Part shown: piece after piece, positions 52,798 to 62,573 of the stretch
How the letters are laid out: the number at the start of each line of letters is the position of its first letter
Position numbering within the stretch: position 1 is the stretch's first letter
Source: Rhizobium sp. 16-488-2b
GTDB taxonomy: Bacteria > Pseudomonadota > Alphaproteobacteria > Rhizobiales > Rhizobiaceae
NCBI RefSeq assembly: GCF_017741815.1
Contig: NZ_JAGHMF010000003.1
Location: 248,001-312,000, forward strand
Length of the DNA stretch: 64,000 nt
Direction of reading: 5' to 3'
The notes under the pieces: generated by a model
Told to the model about the DNA's origin: nothing
The model's input: only the letters and a program-made list of their open reading frames with translations
Database searches by the model: none
Position numbers and translations under genes: made by a program

Positions 52798-55700
52798 TCA
52801 AGCCTTGGTTGATGGCGCCTTGTTGCGTTCCAGCAGCGCCTTGACCGTCGCGTCGTTGATCTTGCCGCTCGGCTCCTGGCCGATCGACTTCTGGAAGCTC
52901 TTGATCGCGGCAACCGTCTTGGTGCCCAGTTCGCCATCCGGCTGGCCGGCGTCGAAGCCGTTATTGTTCAGGATCGCCTGGATGTTGCGGATCGCCCGCT
53001 TCATGTCGACGCTGGAGGTCTTGGTGGCGGTGCCTGCCCATTCATCCGGAACCTCGATGCCGTTCGACTTGTTGTCGAGCGGCTCGGCCTTCCAGAGATC
53101 CGCCTTGGCGCGGGCCTTCTCCAGCTGATCCGGCTTCATGGCGTTGGCGACTTCGTCACGCTTCTGCGAAGCATCCTTGTCGCCGCCCTTGGCCGCGATC
53201 GCAAACCACTTGTAGGATTCCGTCAGGTCCTGCGGCACGCCGTTGCCACGGGCGCACAGGATCGCCAGGTTGAACTGGCTGTCGGTGATGCCGAGATTGG
53301 CGGCCTTGGTGAACCAGTTGGCCGCTGCCGAGTAATCCTGTTGGCCGAGCGCGCCGGAGGCGTAGAGCACGGCGAGATTGTGCATCGCGTTCGCATTGCC
53401 CTGGTTGGCGGCCTGCTCGTAGAACTGCTTGGCCTTGTTGGCGTCGCGGGCAACGCCGGTGCCCTTCTCATACATGCTGCCGAGGCGGTATTGCGCCGGC
53501 GCAAAGCCCTTGTCGGCCGCCATCTGGTACCAGTTCAGCGCCTGGTTCGGGTCGGCTGTCACGCCGGCACGTCCATCGCTGTAGCGCGCGCCGATTTCAA
53601 ACAGCGCCAGCGCATCGCCGGACTTCGCGGCATCCGCAAGCGACTTCGGCTGGATCGTGTCGGGAACGGCGATCTCAGGTGCCGCTGCGGCCGGTGCGGT
53701 TTCGGCCGCCGATGGTGCCGCGTTGTTGGCGGTGAAGCCGGACGTATCCTGCGGTGCGCCCGAAGGTGCGAGCGCGCCATTGCCGCCAAGCGGTGCGGCT
53801 TCGGTCAGCCGCTCAGGCGCTGCCGGCTCAGACGGCGCAGGTGCGACATTGGCCGTCACGGGCGGGGCAGGCGTCGAGACAGCGGGTGCCTCGGGCGCTG
53901 CCGCTACCGGTGCGGACGTTTCGGGCGCGGTTTCGCTGTCTGCGGGCAGCGTTGCGTTCTGCCCGTCGGTGATCGTTGCCACTTCGGCGGTCGGCGCGGG
54001 CGCCCCCGAGGTCAGCGTGCGGGCCAGCGGAAACGCCATGATCGCCAAGAGCACGGCGCCGACGGCAAGGAGGATCGGACGGCGGAAGCGCGAGAAAGCG
54101 CTGCCCTTGCCTGATTCCTTGGCCGGGTCCTTGATCTTCGCCTTCTTCTCGCCCTTCACCGACCCGGCCTTGCCACTGGGATCGACTTCGAGCGCTGCGG
54201 CCTGCGCCGCGCGGCGAGCAGCCGCGATATAGTCGGCGCGATCCGTATCGCTTGCCGGCTTCGGATTGGTGCGGGCCGCATTCTGGCTGGCGCGCACGCG
54301 CTCCAGGATCTTCTTGACGTCAGGCGCACCGGAGCCCGGTTCCAGCGGCTCGTTGGCGGCTTCCGGCGGCATGACGTCGACAGGATCGATCGACGGCGAC
54401 GGGTCGATGACGGCGCGTTCGCCGGTCTTGGCCTTCTTCGACGGCAGCAGGCGCTTGCCGAGGCTGACGAGAAGGCTTCCCTTTGCTGCGGCCGCGGCGG
54501 GCTTGCTGGCGGCCTCGATGGCAATGGCGCTGGTCTCGGAAGCGGCGATCGCCGGTGCGGCCGGCTCAGGCGCGGTCTCGGCCTTGCGCACGGCTTCCGG
54601 TACGCGCGTGCCGAACACGGCGGGCTTCTCGGCCTCCTCGGCGCCGGCATCAGCCATCGCGTAAGGATCGACGTTGAAATCGACGTCGGCGGCCGGCATC
54701 CGTGCCGGCGGCCGGGCCGTGCGGCTCTCCATGTCGTCGAGCCGGTCGGCGATATGCACCAGTGTCTCGTGCAGCGCCTGGAAGGTCTTGTGCGTGCGCT
54801 CCTCGCCGCTGCGGCTCAGATCCTCAAGATGGCGAAGGTCGGCGGCGAGCGCATTGAGCGCCGACATGTCAACGCCGGCACCACCGCCCTGCAGGGCGCC
54901 GTTGCGCGAATAGGCCTCGACAACCGCCTCGGCAGCCTGGCGGGCGGCTTCGACGATGTATTCGTCGCTGGTCGCCATATAGTCTTCGATCGCGCCCATG
55001 CGGCGGTCGAAATCGATGGCGATCTCGGTGCTCGGGCGTGGCTCGCTCATCAGCGCGGAAAGATTGGCGATCTGGTCTTCCAGATTGCGCAGCGCGTTGG
55101 CGTCGGTTGCCGGTGCCGCCGAGCTCTCGTCGAGACGGGCGGCGATATCGCTCAGCCTGTCCTCGATGCGCAGGAAGGCGGCGTCGTCGACCTGGGTCTG
55201 GATTGCCTGCTGCGGCTGGAATTCCATCTCGTCGATGCGGCGAGCGAGATAGTCGAGGCGCTGCGCCAGCGCGTCGTTGACGGCGCCGTTCTCAAGCGCG
55301 TCGATCTTGCGCGAGATATCGGCGAGCGCGCCGGTCAGTTCGGGCTGCGGTGCGGCCCGCTGGCTCTTCTCGAGCAGGAAGGCCAGATGCTCGAGCCGCT
55401 CGTCGAGGCGCGACGTGGCCTCGGCATTGGCGACTTCCTCGACACGGGCCGTCAGGGCTTCGAGCCGTTCGGCAAGCCCGTCGGCCGGGTTGGCGCGGCT
55501 GGCCACGCTTTGGCCCATCAGCTCGATCTGGTCGGCAAGGCCGCTCAACCGTCCCTCGAGGCGGTGCATGGCAGCGGGGTCGCCCGATGTCGCGGCGCGG
55601 CCGGTCGCGGCGATCGCGCGGCTGATCTCGTCGAGACGGCTGTCCATCGACGCGAACTGCTCGGACATCGCCCGGTCATGCGGCTGGATCATGCTGCCGA

Positions 55701-56607
55701 ACTGCTCCATCGCCGTTGCGATGGAGATGAGCTTGTCTTCGAGCGCCTTGACGGCCGGGCTTTCGCCCATGCCGCCGATATGGCGCTTGATGTCGTCGAG
55801 GCGGTAGGCAAGCGCCACCAGCTCTTCCTGCAGGCCGGATGTGTCGAGCGCGTGCAGCTGGTTCTCGAAGCCATCCCAGCGCTGGTCCATGTGGCGCAGC
55901 GAATCCTCGCGCGCCAGCCCGTCCATCAGCGAGCGCAGGTCTTCGAATTCGCCGCGCAGGCCATGGGCCTCGGACGTTTCGGAGCGGGCAGCCAGATGGT
56001 TGATGCTATCGGCAAGCCGGCTCATGTCGGCATGAATGTCTTCGGCGAAGGGGCGATCGGCGGCGGTTGCCTTGATCTCGCGCAGTTCGCCGCGCAGGGC
56101 GTCCATTTCCCGGGCGACGCCCTCGGAGATGTCGCGCTTCAGATCCTGGCGCAGGCTGACGAGGGCCTGGGCGATTTCCGTCATCGTGTCTTCGGCACCG
56201 CGCGGATTTGCGACGGGAGCCTGTGGCGGCTGAACGGCTGCGCGCGGCTGCGGCGCCGGCGTATGTGCAGGTGCCGGCTGGGCCGCATAGGCCGTCGCCT
56301 GCTCGCGGGGTGCGTAAGGGGTGGTCTCGCGGGCGGCGCGCTCGCGGCTTGCGTCGAGCATGCGCTGGCGCTGGCGGATCTCGGCGAGCGGATCAGGACG
56401 CGGCTCGGCGGCGGCGTAGGGCGCGCGCGGCGTGTAAGTGGCGGGGGCGGGTTCGCGCTCGGGCGCCGGCTGGCGATTGCGCTGTTCGCGCACTCCGCTG
56501 CCGATCAGGCCTTCGATCCGTGCTTCCAATCCCTCGATCGTGCGGTTCAGCGCGTCAAGCGACGCCCTGTCGGAAGGCCGGGGAGAATGTGATCGCGATC
56601 CGTTCAT
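52798..56607 (-). CDS. podJ: PodJ-type polar localization protein
   Basis: A 1269-aa polarity factor that marks the old or growing pole and recruits others. The order is: charged N-terminus, long coiled coils (about 140-640, many Leu/Arg heptads such as GLRGEFEDLRSLMDGLARED), a low-complexity acidic/proline linker, one membrane span at about 835-855 (RRPILLAVGAVLLAIMAFPL), a Pro/Ala-rich periplasmic stretch, four Sel1 repeats at about 990-1155 (AQYRLGSMYEKGTGVARDAN), and a C-terminal peptidoglycan-binding domain at about 1195-1265. This is the PodJ architecture of Caulobacter and Agrobacterium. The ATG at 56607 fits. Confidence 0.92.
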   Translation of the reverse strand: MNGSRSHSPRPSDRASLDALNRTIEGLEARIEGLIGSGVREQRNRQPAPEREPAPATYTPRAPYAAAEPRPDPLAEIRQRQRMLDASRERAARETTPYAPREQATAYAAQPAPAHTPAPQPRAAVQPPQAPVANPRGAEDTMTEIAQALVSLRQDLKRDISEGVAREMDALRGELREIKATAADRPFAEDIHADMSRLADSINHLAARSETSEAHGLRGEFEDLRSLMDGLAREDSLRHMDQRWDGFENQLHALDTSGLQEELVALAYRLDDIKRHIGGMGESPAVKALEDKLISIATAMEQFGSMIQPHDRAMSEQFASMDSRLDEISRAIAATGRAATSGDPAAMHRLEGRLSGLADQIELMGQSVASRANPADGLAERLEALTARVEEVANAEATSRLDERLEHLAFLLEKSQRAAPQPELTGALADISRKIDALENGAVNDALAQRLDYLARRIDEMEFQPQQAIQTQVDDAAFLRIEDRLSDIAARLDESSAAPATDANALRNLEDQIANLSALMSEPRPSTEIAIDFDRRMGAIEDYMATSDEYIVEAARQAAEAVVEAYSRNGALQGGGAGVDMSALNALAADLRHLEDLSRSGEERTHKTFQALHETLVHIADRLDDMESRTARPPARMPAADVDFNVDPYAMADAGAEEAEKPAVFGTRVPEAVRKAETAPEPAAPAIAASETSAIAIEAASKPAAAAAKGSLLVSLGKRLLPSKKAKTGERAVIDPSPSIDPVDVMPPEAANEPLEPGSGAPDVKKILERVRASQNAARTNPKPASDTDRADYIAAARRAAQAAALEVDPSGKAGSVKGEKKAKIKDPAKESGKGSAFSRFRRPILLAVGAVLLAIMAFPLARTLTSGAPAPTAEVATITDGQNATLPADSETAPETSAPVAAAPEAPAVSTPAPPVTANVAPAPSEPAAPERLTEAAPLGGNGALAPSGAPQDTSGFTANNAAPSAAETAPAAAAPEIAVPDTIQPKSLADAAKSGDALALFEIGARYSDGRAGVTADPNQALNWYQMAADKGFAPAQYRLGSMYEKGTGVARDANKAKQFYEQAANQGNANAMHNLAVLYASGALGQQDYSAAANWFTKAANLGITDSQFNLAILCARGNGVPQDLTESYKWFAIAAKGGDKDASQKRDEVANAMKPDQLEKARAKADLWKAEPLDNKSNGIEVPDEWAGTATKTSSVDMKRAIRNIQAILNNNGFDAGQPDGELGTKTVAAIKSFQKSIGQEPSGKINDATVKALLERNKAPSTKA

Positions 56608-56979
56608 CTTCTTGCTCGCTTATCTGTTCGCACCCTCGTCAGGGCCGATCATTGGCTTTTCCGTCAGAGCCGCAACGAATGCGGATCAGAGAGCATCGTC
56701 CATGAGAGGATAATCAATTAGGCTTTCCTCAAGCTGTACGTGTGGCGCGCATCCCATAAAACGCGAGACTTGAAAGAAGGAATGCAGGACACCAATGCTC
56801 AAACGTCACCTTTCACGGAACGTGGTAAACAACCCGTTAACCGGTGTGGCGATTTTTTAACTTTTGTGGCTGTCGAGGCGGATTTCGTGCCGAAACCGGC
56901 CTTCTAATGTACAAGCGGGTGCAGGCGGATAGCGCCGCTGACGCGAGATGCCTGCCGAGCGGCAGGGCGACGCGAAACG
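56608..56979. other. Non-coding region between podJ and the Lrp gene
   Basis: This 372-base gap carries no supported gene. It includes the podJ upstream region, where GTTAACC (about 56836) and TTTTTTAAC (about 56853) give CtrA-like TTAA half-sites, at 16 bases rather than the canonical 7. A 67-codon minus-strand frame here has no ribosome site and is not called. Confidence 0.4.
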
Positions 56980-57435
56980 TCAGATCCGGCGCGCCTTGAT
57001 TGTGTTCATCACGAAGCTCGTCTCGATCGTGTCGACGCATTTCAGCCGCGCGATCTTCTCCTTGATGAAGCGCTCGTAATCATCGAGCCCCGAGCTCATC
57101 ACCTTCAGCACGTAGTCGCGCGATCCGGTGACGAGATGACATTCCAGCACCTCATCCCACTCGCGCACGGCATTCTCGAACATCTGGATCTCGTCCTCAT
57201 GCTGACGGCTGAGGCGGATCGAGGCGAGCGCCGTCATCGTCCAGCCGTTGACGGCGGGATCGATCAGCGCCGTATATCCCTGGATAATCTCGGCCTCCTC
57301 CAGTCGCCGCAGGCGACGCAGGCAGGCGGAAGCGGAGAGGCCCACACGCTCGGCGAGTTCGTTGTTGGCAAGCCGCGCATCGCCGGCCAACTCTTTCAGA
57401 ATCCGCCGGTCCATCTCATCCGCAACTTTCTGCAC
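56980..57435 (-). CDS. Lrp/AsnC-family transcriptional regulator
   Basis: A 151-aa regulator with an N-terminal helix-turn-helix (LANNELAERVGLSASACLRR, then LRRLEEAEIIQGYTALIDP) and a C-terminal RAM/AsnC ligand domain (VTGSRDYVLKVMSSGLDDYE). I start it at the GTG at 57435 because GGGGGAG lies 5 bases upstream; an ATG at 57474 and a much longer open frame exist but overlap the divergent gene's leader. It is 126 bases from the PLP lyase, so amino-acid-responsive control of that gene is likely. Confidence 0.9.
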   Translation of the reverse strand: MQKVADEMDRRILKELAGDARLANNELAERVGLSASACLRRLRRLEEAEIIQGYTALIDPAVNGWTMTALASIRLSRQHEDEIQMFENAVREWDEVLECHLVTGSRDYVLKVMSSGLDDYERFIKEKIARLKCVDTIETSFVMNTIKARRI

Positions 57436-57561
57436 GAAATCTCCCCCGCTCTCGCATGATGTTGCTTCCAACATCGCAGCCGCGCTCCAAATAGCAATAA
57501 CATCAAGCGCATTTCGAGATAATTTGCCGTCATCAATCCATCTTTGAAGCAGGAGACGACC

Positions 57562-58845
57562 ATGACCGCGCCGCATCCCTCCAAGACCCATATCGGCAAT
57601 CACGCCCTGCATCCCGAAACACAGATGCTGAACTATGGCTACGATCCCGAACTGTCCGAGGGCGCGGTCAAGCCGCCGGTGTTCCTGACCTCGACCTTCG
57701 TGTTCAAGTCCGCCGAGGATGGCCGCGATTTCTTCGATTATGTCTCCGGCCGTCGCGAGCCGCCGGCGGGGCAGGGCGCCGGCCTCGTCTATTCTCGCTT
57801 CAATCATCCCAATAGCGAGATCGTCGAGGATCGCCTCGCTGTCTACGAGCGTACGGAAAGCTGCGCGCTGTTCTCGTCGGGTATGTCGGCCATCGCCACC
57901 ACGCTGCTCGCCTTCGTGCGCCCCGGTGATGCGGTGCTGCACTCGCAGCCGCTTTATGGCGGCACGGAAACCCTGCTTGCCAAGACCTTCCTCAATCTCG
58001 GCGTCGCGGCCGTCGGTTTCGCCGATGGCGTTGACGAGAACTCGGTGCGCGCCGCAGCCGAACAGGCGATGGCCAAGGGCCGTGTGTCGATGATCCTCGT
58101 GGAAACGCCGGCCAACCCGACCAACAGCCTCGTCGATGTCGCGATGATGCGCCGGATTGCCGATGAGATCGGTCGGAAGCAGGGCCACACGCCGATCGTT
58201 GCCTGCGACAACACGCTGCTCGGTCCCGTCTTCCAGCGCCCGATCGAGCATGGCGCCGATATCTCGCTCTATTCGCTGACCAAATATGTGGGTGGCCACT
58301 CCGACCTCATCGCCGGCGCCGCACTCGGCAGTAAGTCTGTCATGAAGCAGGTCAAGGCACTGAGAGGCGCGATCGGCACGCAGCTCGATCCGCATTCCTG
58401 CTGGATGCTCGGCCGCTCGCTGGAAACGCTGCAGATCCGCATGGAGCGCGCCAACAACAATGCACTCGCGGTGGCCGACTTCCTGCGCGCGCATCCGAAG
58501 GTAAAGAAGATACACTATCTTCCGTATCACGAGCCGTCATCGCCGCTCGGCCGCACCTTCGCCGCGCAGTGCACTGGCGCCGGATCGACCTTCTCCTTCG
58601 ATATCGAAGGCGGCCAGCCGGCCTCGTTCAAGTTCCTCAACGCGCTGCAGATATTCAAGCTCGCCGTCAGCCTTGGCGGCACGGAATCGCTCGCCAGCCA
58701 TCCGGCGACGATGACGCACTCCGGCGTTCCGGCCGATGTGCGTCAAAGGATCGGCGTTCTGGATTCCACCATCCGCCTGTCGATCGGCATTGAGCATCCA
58801 GACGATCTCATTGCCGATCTGACCCAGGCTCTGGACGCGGCCTGA
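57562..58845 (+). CDS. Cystathionine gamma-synthase / methionine gamma-lyase family PLP enzyme
   Basis: A 427-aa PLP enzyme of the Cys/Met family. The PLP lysine is in [16 protein letters not shown]. Other family segments are [38 protein letters not shown] and [13 protein letters not shown]. It is about 35 residues longer than MetZ at 24.7 kb and has an extra insertion near [15 protein letters not shown]. The closest annotated groups are cystathionine gamma-synthase-like and methionine gamma-lyase, so either synthesis or breakdown is possible; the divergent Lrp gene favours amino-acid breakdown. The ATG at 57562 follows CAGGAGA. Confidence 0.88.
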   Translation: MTAPHPSKTHIGNHALHPETQMLNYGYDPELSEGAVKPPVFLTSTFVFKSAEDGRDFFDYVSGRREPPAGQGAGLVYSRFNHPNSEIVEDRLAVYERTESCALFSSGMSAIATTLLAFVRPGDAVLHSQPLYGGTETLLAKTFLNLGVAAVGFADGVDENSVRAAAEQAMAKGRVSMILVETPANPTNSLVDVAMMRRIADEIGRKQGHTPIVACDNTLLGPVFQRPIEHGADISLYSLTKYVGGHSDLIAGAALGSKSVMKQVKALRGAIGTQLDPHSCWMLGRSLETLQIRMERANNNALAVADFLRAHPKVKKIHYLPYHEPSSPLGRTFAAQCTGAGSTFSFDIEGGQPASFKFLNALQIFKLAVSLGGTESLASHPATMTHSGVPADVRQRIGVLDSTIRLSIGIEHPDDLIADLTQALDAA

Positions 58846-58871
58846 TCGCCGCGAGTGGGCAGGGTGGCGGC

Positions 58872-59243
58872 TCAGGCCGCCGCCGTCTCCCTCACATCGT
58901 CGAGCAGGAAGTGCACGACGACATATTTGGTGGTGAAGTGGCGTCCGCCCTCGGTGACATTGTCGACCGAGCCGCCATCGGCGGGGTGCCAGGCGTGGTA
59001 ATGCGGATTGGTGGTGATCAGCGTCACCGCCTTGCCGAGGTTTCTGCCGTCGAGCCGGTAGCGCGCTTCCGCCAGCGGCCAGATGCGCTCGTAATCCTCC
59101 ATCGGAATGCGGACTTTCAACGCCTGCCGGCTGATTGCCTCGCTGCGCGAGCCGTCCTCATGTTCTATCGCGGGAAGATCGAGTGTTACTTCTTCTGCGT
59201 TGTCCAGAACGAAGTTGAACTCTTCGGGCCACATCCGTCTCAT
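58872..59243 (-). CDS. Hypothetical protein (123 aa)
   Basis: A soluble 123-aa protein I do not recognise. GGAGGA lies 8 bases before the ATG at 59243, so it is likely expressed. It is rich in Asp/Glu and beta-strand prone (VTLDLPAIEHEDGSRSEAIS and KAVTLITTNPHYHAWHP), with a histidine-rich middle. There are no cysteines or membrane spans. It follows the kinase gene on the same strand after 130 bases; nothing else suggests its role. Confidence 0.65.
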   Translation of the reverse strand: MRRMWPEEFNFVLDNAEEVTLDLPAIEHEDGSRSEAISRQALKVRIPMEDYERIWPLAEARYRLDGRNLGKAVTLITTNPHYHAWHPADGGSVDNVTEGGRHFTTKYVVVHFLLDDVRETAAA

Positions 59244-59373
59244 GAAATCGCTCCTCCTAAGCTTTTTCGTCGGTTAGCCAACGAAGTTTAGCGCGTCTTC
59301 GGCAGGAAGCAAATGATACCTGCGGCGCGTCTCAATGACGGCCGGCTGCAAGCTGTTTCAGGAGTGGGATGTC

Positions 59374-60396
59374 TTATTGCTGCCAGCGCACGGCGACATA
59401 GGTGCCATCAGCCTTACCATCGCGTCCGTAGCTGATCTCTGCGCCGAGCGTCGTGCCCATGGCATTAATCAGCCGCGTGCCCAGCCCGGTTCCCTTCGGG
59501 CCGACAGTGCGGTCATAGCCGATCCCGTCGTCCTCGACCGAAAGCACCGCGAAGCCATCGTCGGTGGCTTCAAGCACGACGCGTACCTCGCCGGTGCCAG
59601 CCGTATAGGCGTATTTCGTGGCGTTGGTGACGAGCTCGATCAGGATGACACCCAGCGCGACGGCCTTGTCGGCCGTGGTCGAGATCCGACACAGCTGCGA
59701 TTTCAGCGTGATGCCGCGGGCGATCGTGCTGCTGCCGTGCAGTTCGGCGAGCAGCGGTCCGAGATAGACGTCGAGCTCGACTTCACCGATGATCTCCGAT
59801 GTGTAGAGGCTGCGGTGCACGCCGGCGATTGCCGTGATGCGGTTCTGCGTCTCGTTGAGCGCGGTCTTCGTCTCGTCGCTGCCGGCGATCTGCATCTGCA
59901 TGCGGATCATCGCCGAAACCAGCGACAGACTGTTGGCGATGCGGTGGTTCATCTCCGCCAGCAGCAGTTCGGCGCGTTCCTTGGCGACGACAAGCTGTCG
60001 GTCGGCCTCTTCCTTTTCGCTGCGCAGCCTGGAGTTTTCCATCGCCTGGTTGAGCGCGCTGATCAGAAGCGGGAAGAAATCGTCCGTCGCCGTCTTCACG
60101 ACGTAATCCGCCGCTCCGCCCTTCAGCGCCCGGATGGCGACGTCGGCGTCGCTTGAGCCGGTCACGTAGAGAACCGGCGTCGGCTTGCCGATCTCGGCGA
60201 TCGCCTCGAGAAAATTCAGGCCCGTCTGGTTCTCGAAATAATGGTCGAGAACAACGGCCTCGAAGGTCTCTGCCGCGAAAAGCTCAAGCCCGATCTCGAT
60301 GGACGGAGCATGGACGACCGTGAAATCACTGCGCGCAAGCACCCGCGTTGCGAGGCGGGCTAGGGCCGGATCATCATCGACATAAAGGATGCGCAC
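59374..60396 (-). CDS. Receiver-HWE/HisKA2 hybrid sensor kinase
   Basis: A 340-aa cytosolic protein. Residues 1-115 are a receiver with acceptor Asp51 (VVLDHYFENQTG) and Lys in YVVKT. A coiled coil (about 118-140) leads to a HisKA_2/HWE-type kinase core: EMNHRIANSLSLVSAMIRMQ carries the phosphorylated His, and N-box, G1 and G2 follow (ILIELVTNATKYAY, EDDGIGYDR, GTGLGTRLINAMG). It is the last of three signalling genes; the receiver gene ends 16 bases upstream. Confidence 0.9.
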   Translation of the reverse strand: MRILYVDDDPALARLATRVLARSDFTVVHAPSIEIGLELFAAETFEAVVLDHYFENQTGLNFLEAIAEIGKPTPVLYVTGSSDADVAIRALKGGAADYVVKTATDDFFPLLISALNQAMENSRLRSEKEEADRQLVVAKERAELLLAEMNHRIANSLSLVSAMIRMQMQIAGSDETKTALNETQNRITAIAGVHRSLYTSEIIGEVELDVYLGPLLAELHGSSTIARGITLKSQLCRISTTADKAVALGVILIELVTNATKYAYTAGTGEVRVVLEATDDGFAVLSVEDDGIGYDRTVGPKGTGLGTRLINAMGTTLGAEISYGRDGKADGTYVAVRWQQ

Positions 60397-60412
60397 AGAT
60401 TTTGGCTACTCG

Positions 60413-60850
60413 TTAGGGGACTTGGATGACAGAGAAGAACAGTCCGAGATTGCGGATCGCCGTGGAGAAGCCGTCATAGTCCACCGGCTTGGTAATATAG
60501 ACGTTGGCGCCCAGATCGTAGCACTTCTGGATCTCGCGCTCGTCGTCGGTCGTGGTCAGGACAACGACGGGCATGCGGCGCGTGTGTTCGTTGGTCTTGA
60601 TCTTCTCGAGAATGTCGAGGCCGGACATGTCAGGCAGGTTGAGATCGAGCAGGATCAGCAGATAGCGATCCTTGCTGACCAGTCCGTCGCGATCCGGTCC
60701 GAGAATGTAGTCGAGGGCGCCCTTGCCGAGCGTGAACGGCACGATCTCGTTGTTGACGCCGGCGCGGCGCACGTTCTTTTCGATGAGGCGGGCATGGCCC
60801 TCGTCATCCTCGATCATCACGATCGTGACTTCCTGACCGGTCGCTTTCAT
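60413..60850 (-). CDS. Single-domain response regulator (Rcp1-like)
   Basis: A 145-aa stand-alone receiver: Glu/Asp pair (MIEDDEGHARLIEKN), acceptor Asp69 (LILLDLNLPDMSG), Thr (VLTTTDDE) and Lys (VYITKPVDYDG). There is no output domain. It resembles the Rcp1 group that serves as phosphate shuttle between kinases. Its ATG overlaps the CHASE3 kinase stop by 4 bases (ATGA), so the two are coupled and probably partners. Confidence 0.92.
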   Translation of the reverse strand: MKATGQEVTIVMIEDDEGHARLIEKNVRRAGVNNEIVPFTLGKGALDYILGPDRDGLVSKDRYLLILLDLNLPDMSGLDILEKIKTNEHTRRMPVVVLTTTDDEREIQKCYDLGANVYITKPVDYDGFSTAIRNLGLFFSVIQVP

Positions 60851-62340
60851 AGTTCCATACTCCGTACGATTTTGGTGAGGTCCGCGGGCAGCGTCAGAAT
60901 GAACGTGCTGCCCTGTCCCAGTTCGGATTGGACCGTAATGTCTCCGCCCAAATTTCGGATTAACGAACGCACATGCGCAAGGCCGATACCTTCGCCGCGC
61001 TGATCCTGCTCGCCGGCCCGGCGAAACAGCTCGAAAACCCGTTCGAGATCGTTGCTGGCGATGCCGCGGCCATTGTCCTTGACGTCGATCCTGACACGCC
61101 CCGGTCCATCGGGATAGGCGTCGACGTCGATTTTAAGCGGCCGTCCCGGCATTTGATACTTCACCGCATTGTCAAACAGGTTGCCGAAGATCTGGTCGAG
61201 CGAGAAGCGGTCGTTGACGATGTTGCCGATGCGAACACGGGTTTCCGTCGTCCCGCCCGTCTCCACCAACTGGTGGTGAACGTTGGCGGCGACCGTCTCG
61301 ATCATCGCCTTCAGGTCGATCCGTTCGGGCTGCAGCTTGCGGCGCCCGTCGCGGGAAATCTTCAGGATCGCGTTGATCAGCGCGTCCATCTTGCGGGTCG
61401 ACGAGCGGATGAAGCCGAGCGCTTCCGGCAGGTCTTCCTCGACCGCCAGCCGCGCATCCTGGATATCCTGCTCGCTCAGCGTCTTGTTGTCGGCAAGCAC
61501 ATAGGCCGAGACCGACTTCATCGCGGTATCGAGCTCGCTCAAAAAGCCCATGATATTGACCAGCGGCGCCCTCAGATCGTGAGTCACGATATAGGCGAAA
61601 CGCTGGATTTCCTGGTTGGCGCGCATCAGGTCTTCGGTGCGCTCGTTGACGCGCGCCTCAAGCCCGACATTGAGCACCTCGACTTCCTTGGTCGCGAGCG
61701 ACAGGTCGCGCACGTGCTGCACGATGATCAGGATTGCCCCGCCCAGCACAACGAGGATCGCCAGCGCGCCGCCAATCGTCACCAATTGCAGCGTGCTGGC
61801 TGCTGACAGCTGCTTTTCCACCAGAACCCGCAGGCGGTTGTCGGTTTGGTCGAGGAAGTCGCCGATGATCGCGCGGATCTTGTCCATGTAGACGAGGCCG
61901 GCATCGTCGCGAACGATCGCCACCGCTTCGCCCGTCTTGCCCTCGCGCGTCAACGCGACCGTCTTGGCGAGCTCGTTCATCTTCCCGTCGATCGCGGCGT
62001 TCAGCGCATCGAGCTGCATTGCATAGCTCGGCAGCGATTTGACGTTGTCGAGCAAGACTTGCCGGCGCTTCGGCAGGCTCTCCAGCGCGGATGTGTACGG
62101 CGCGAGGTAAACGACATCGTTCGCCAGCAGATAGCCGCGCTGGCCTGTCTCCGCATCCTGTACGGTGGTCAGCACGCCGACGATGGCGCTGCGCACGCGG
62201 CGCAGCGATGCCGTCTCGTCGGAATATTCGCGGTTCGCCTGGACAAGCCAGAGCGACGAGCCGACGATGCCGAACAGGATGAGGACACCCACGGCAAGCA
62301 TGATCAGGCTGGAGCGGAAGAAAGCGGCGGTGGAGGTCAT
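60847..62340 (-). CDS. CHASE3-domain sensor histidine kinase
   Basis: A 497-aa membrane kinase. From the ATG at 62340, a span at about 8-35 (LIMLAVGVLILFGIVGSSLW), a CHASE3 periplasmic sensor (about 45-185), a second span at about 185-215 (LVTIGGALAILVVLGGAILI), a coiled coil, then HisKA (QRFAYIVTHDLRAPLVNIMG, phospho-His) and HATPase (FGNLFDNAVKYQ, VKDNGRGIA, RGEGIGLAHVRSLI). The C-terminus is phytochrome-kinase-like. It heads the three-gene signalling operon; the signal sensed is unknown. Confidence 0.92.
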   Translation of the reverse strand: MTSTAAFFRSSLIMLAVGVLILFGIVGSSLWLVQANREYSDETASLRRVRSAIVGVLTTVQDAETGQRGYLLANDVVYLAPYTSALESLPKRRQVLLDNVKSLPSYAMQLDALNAAIDGKMNELAKTVALTREGKTGEAVAIVRDDAGLVYMDKIRAIIGDFLDQTDNRLRVLVEKQLSAASTLQLVTIGGALAILVVLGGAILIIVQHVRDLSLATKEVEVLNVGLEARVNERTEDLMRANQEIQRFAYIVTHDLRAPLVNIMGFLSELDTAMKSVSAYVLADNKTLSEQDIQDARLAVEEDLPEALGFIRSSTRKMDALINAILKISRDGRRKLQPERIDLKAMIETVAANVHHQLVETGGTTETRVRIGNIVNDRFSLDQIFGNLFDNAVKYQMPGRPLKIDVDAYPDGPGRVRIDVKDNGRGIASNDLERVFELFRRAGEQDQRGEGIGLAHVRSLIRNLGGDITVQSELGQGSTFILTLPADLTKIVRSMEL

Positions 62341-62489
62341 ACGGCATCCGTTTGGATCAGATTTTAGACATGTACACACAGCTGTGTTCGAAAGATAGCA
62401 CCCTTACAGTGTGTTCCTGCAGCGGTTCCCGTGGCGCGCAGGCCTCGTACGCGGCCCTCTTGGCTCACAAATTTGCGATGCAATAAAAT

Positions 62490-62511
62490 TTGACGTTTAC
62501 GCAAACGTCAA
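62490..62511. promoter_or_regulatory. 22-bp palindromic operator (site 2 of 2)
   Basis: Arms TTGACGTTT and AAACGTCAA surround ACGC, differing at one base from the site at 9425-9446. It lies 63 bases before the acyl-CoA dehydrogenase start. A single TF controlling acyl-CoA catabolism, of LiuR or a similar type, would explain both. Confidence 0.75.
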
Positions 62512-62573
62512 TATTTTGTAAGACACTTGCACAGGCCGGTCCGCCCGGCTGACGAATTGGAGGAATTCGAACG

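Noticed and set aside
54754..56592. 612-codon plus-strand frame opposite podJ
   Set aside because: Antisense to the coiled-coil coding region; composition artefact.
57436..58530. N-terminal extension of the Lrp gene running far into the PLP-lyase gene on the other strand
   Set aside because: The added residues are antisense to the lyase gene and have no family signal; the GTG at 57435 has a clear ribosome site.
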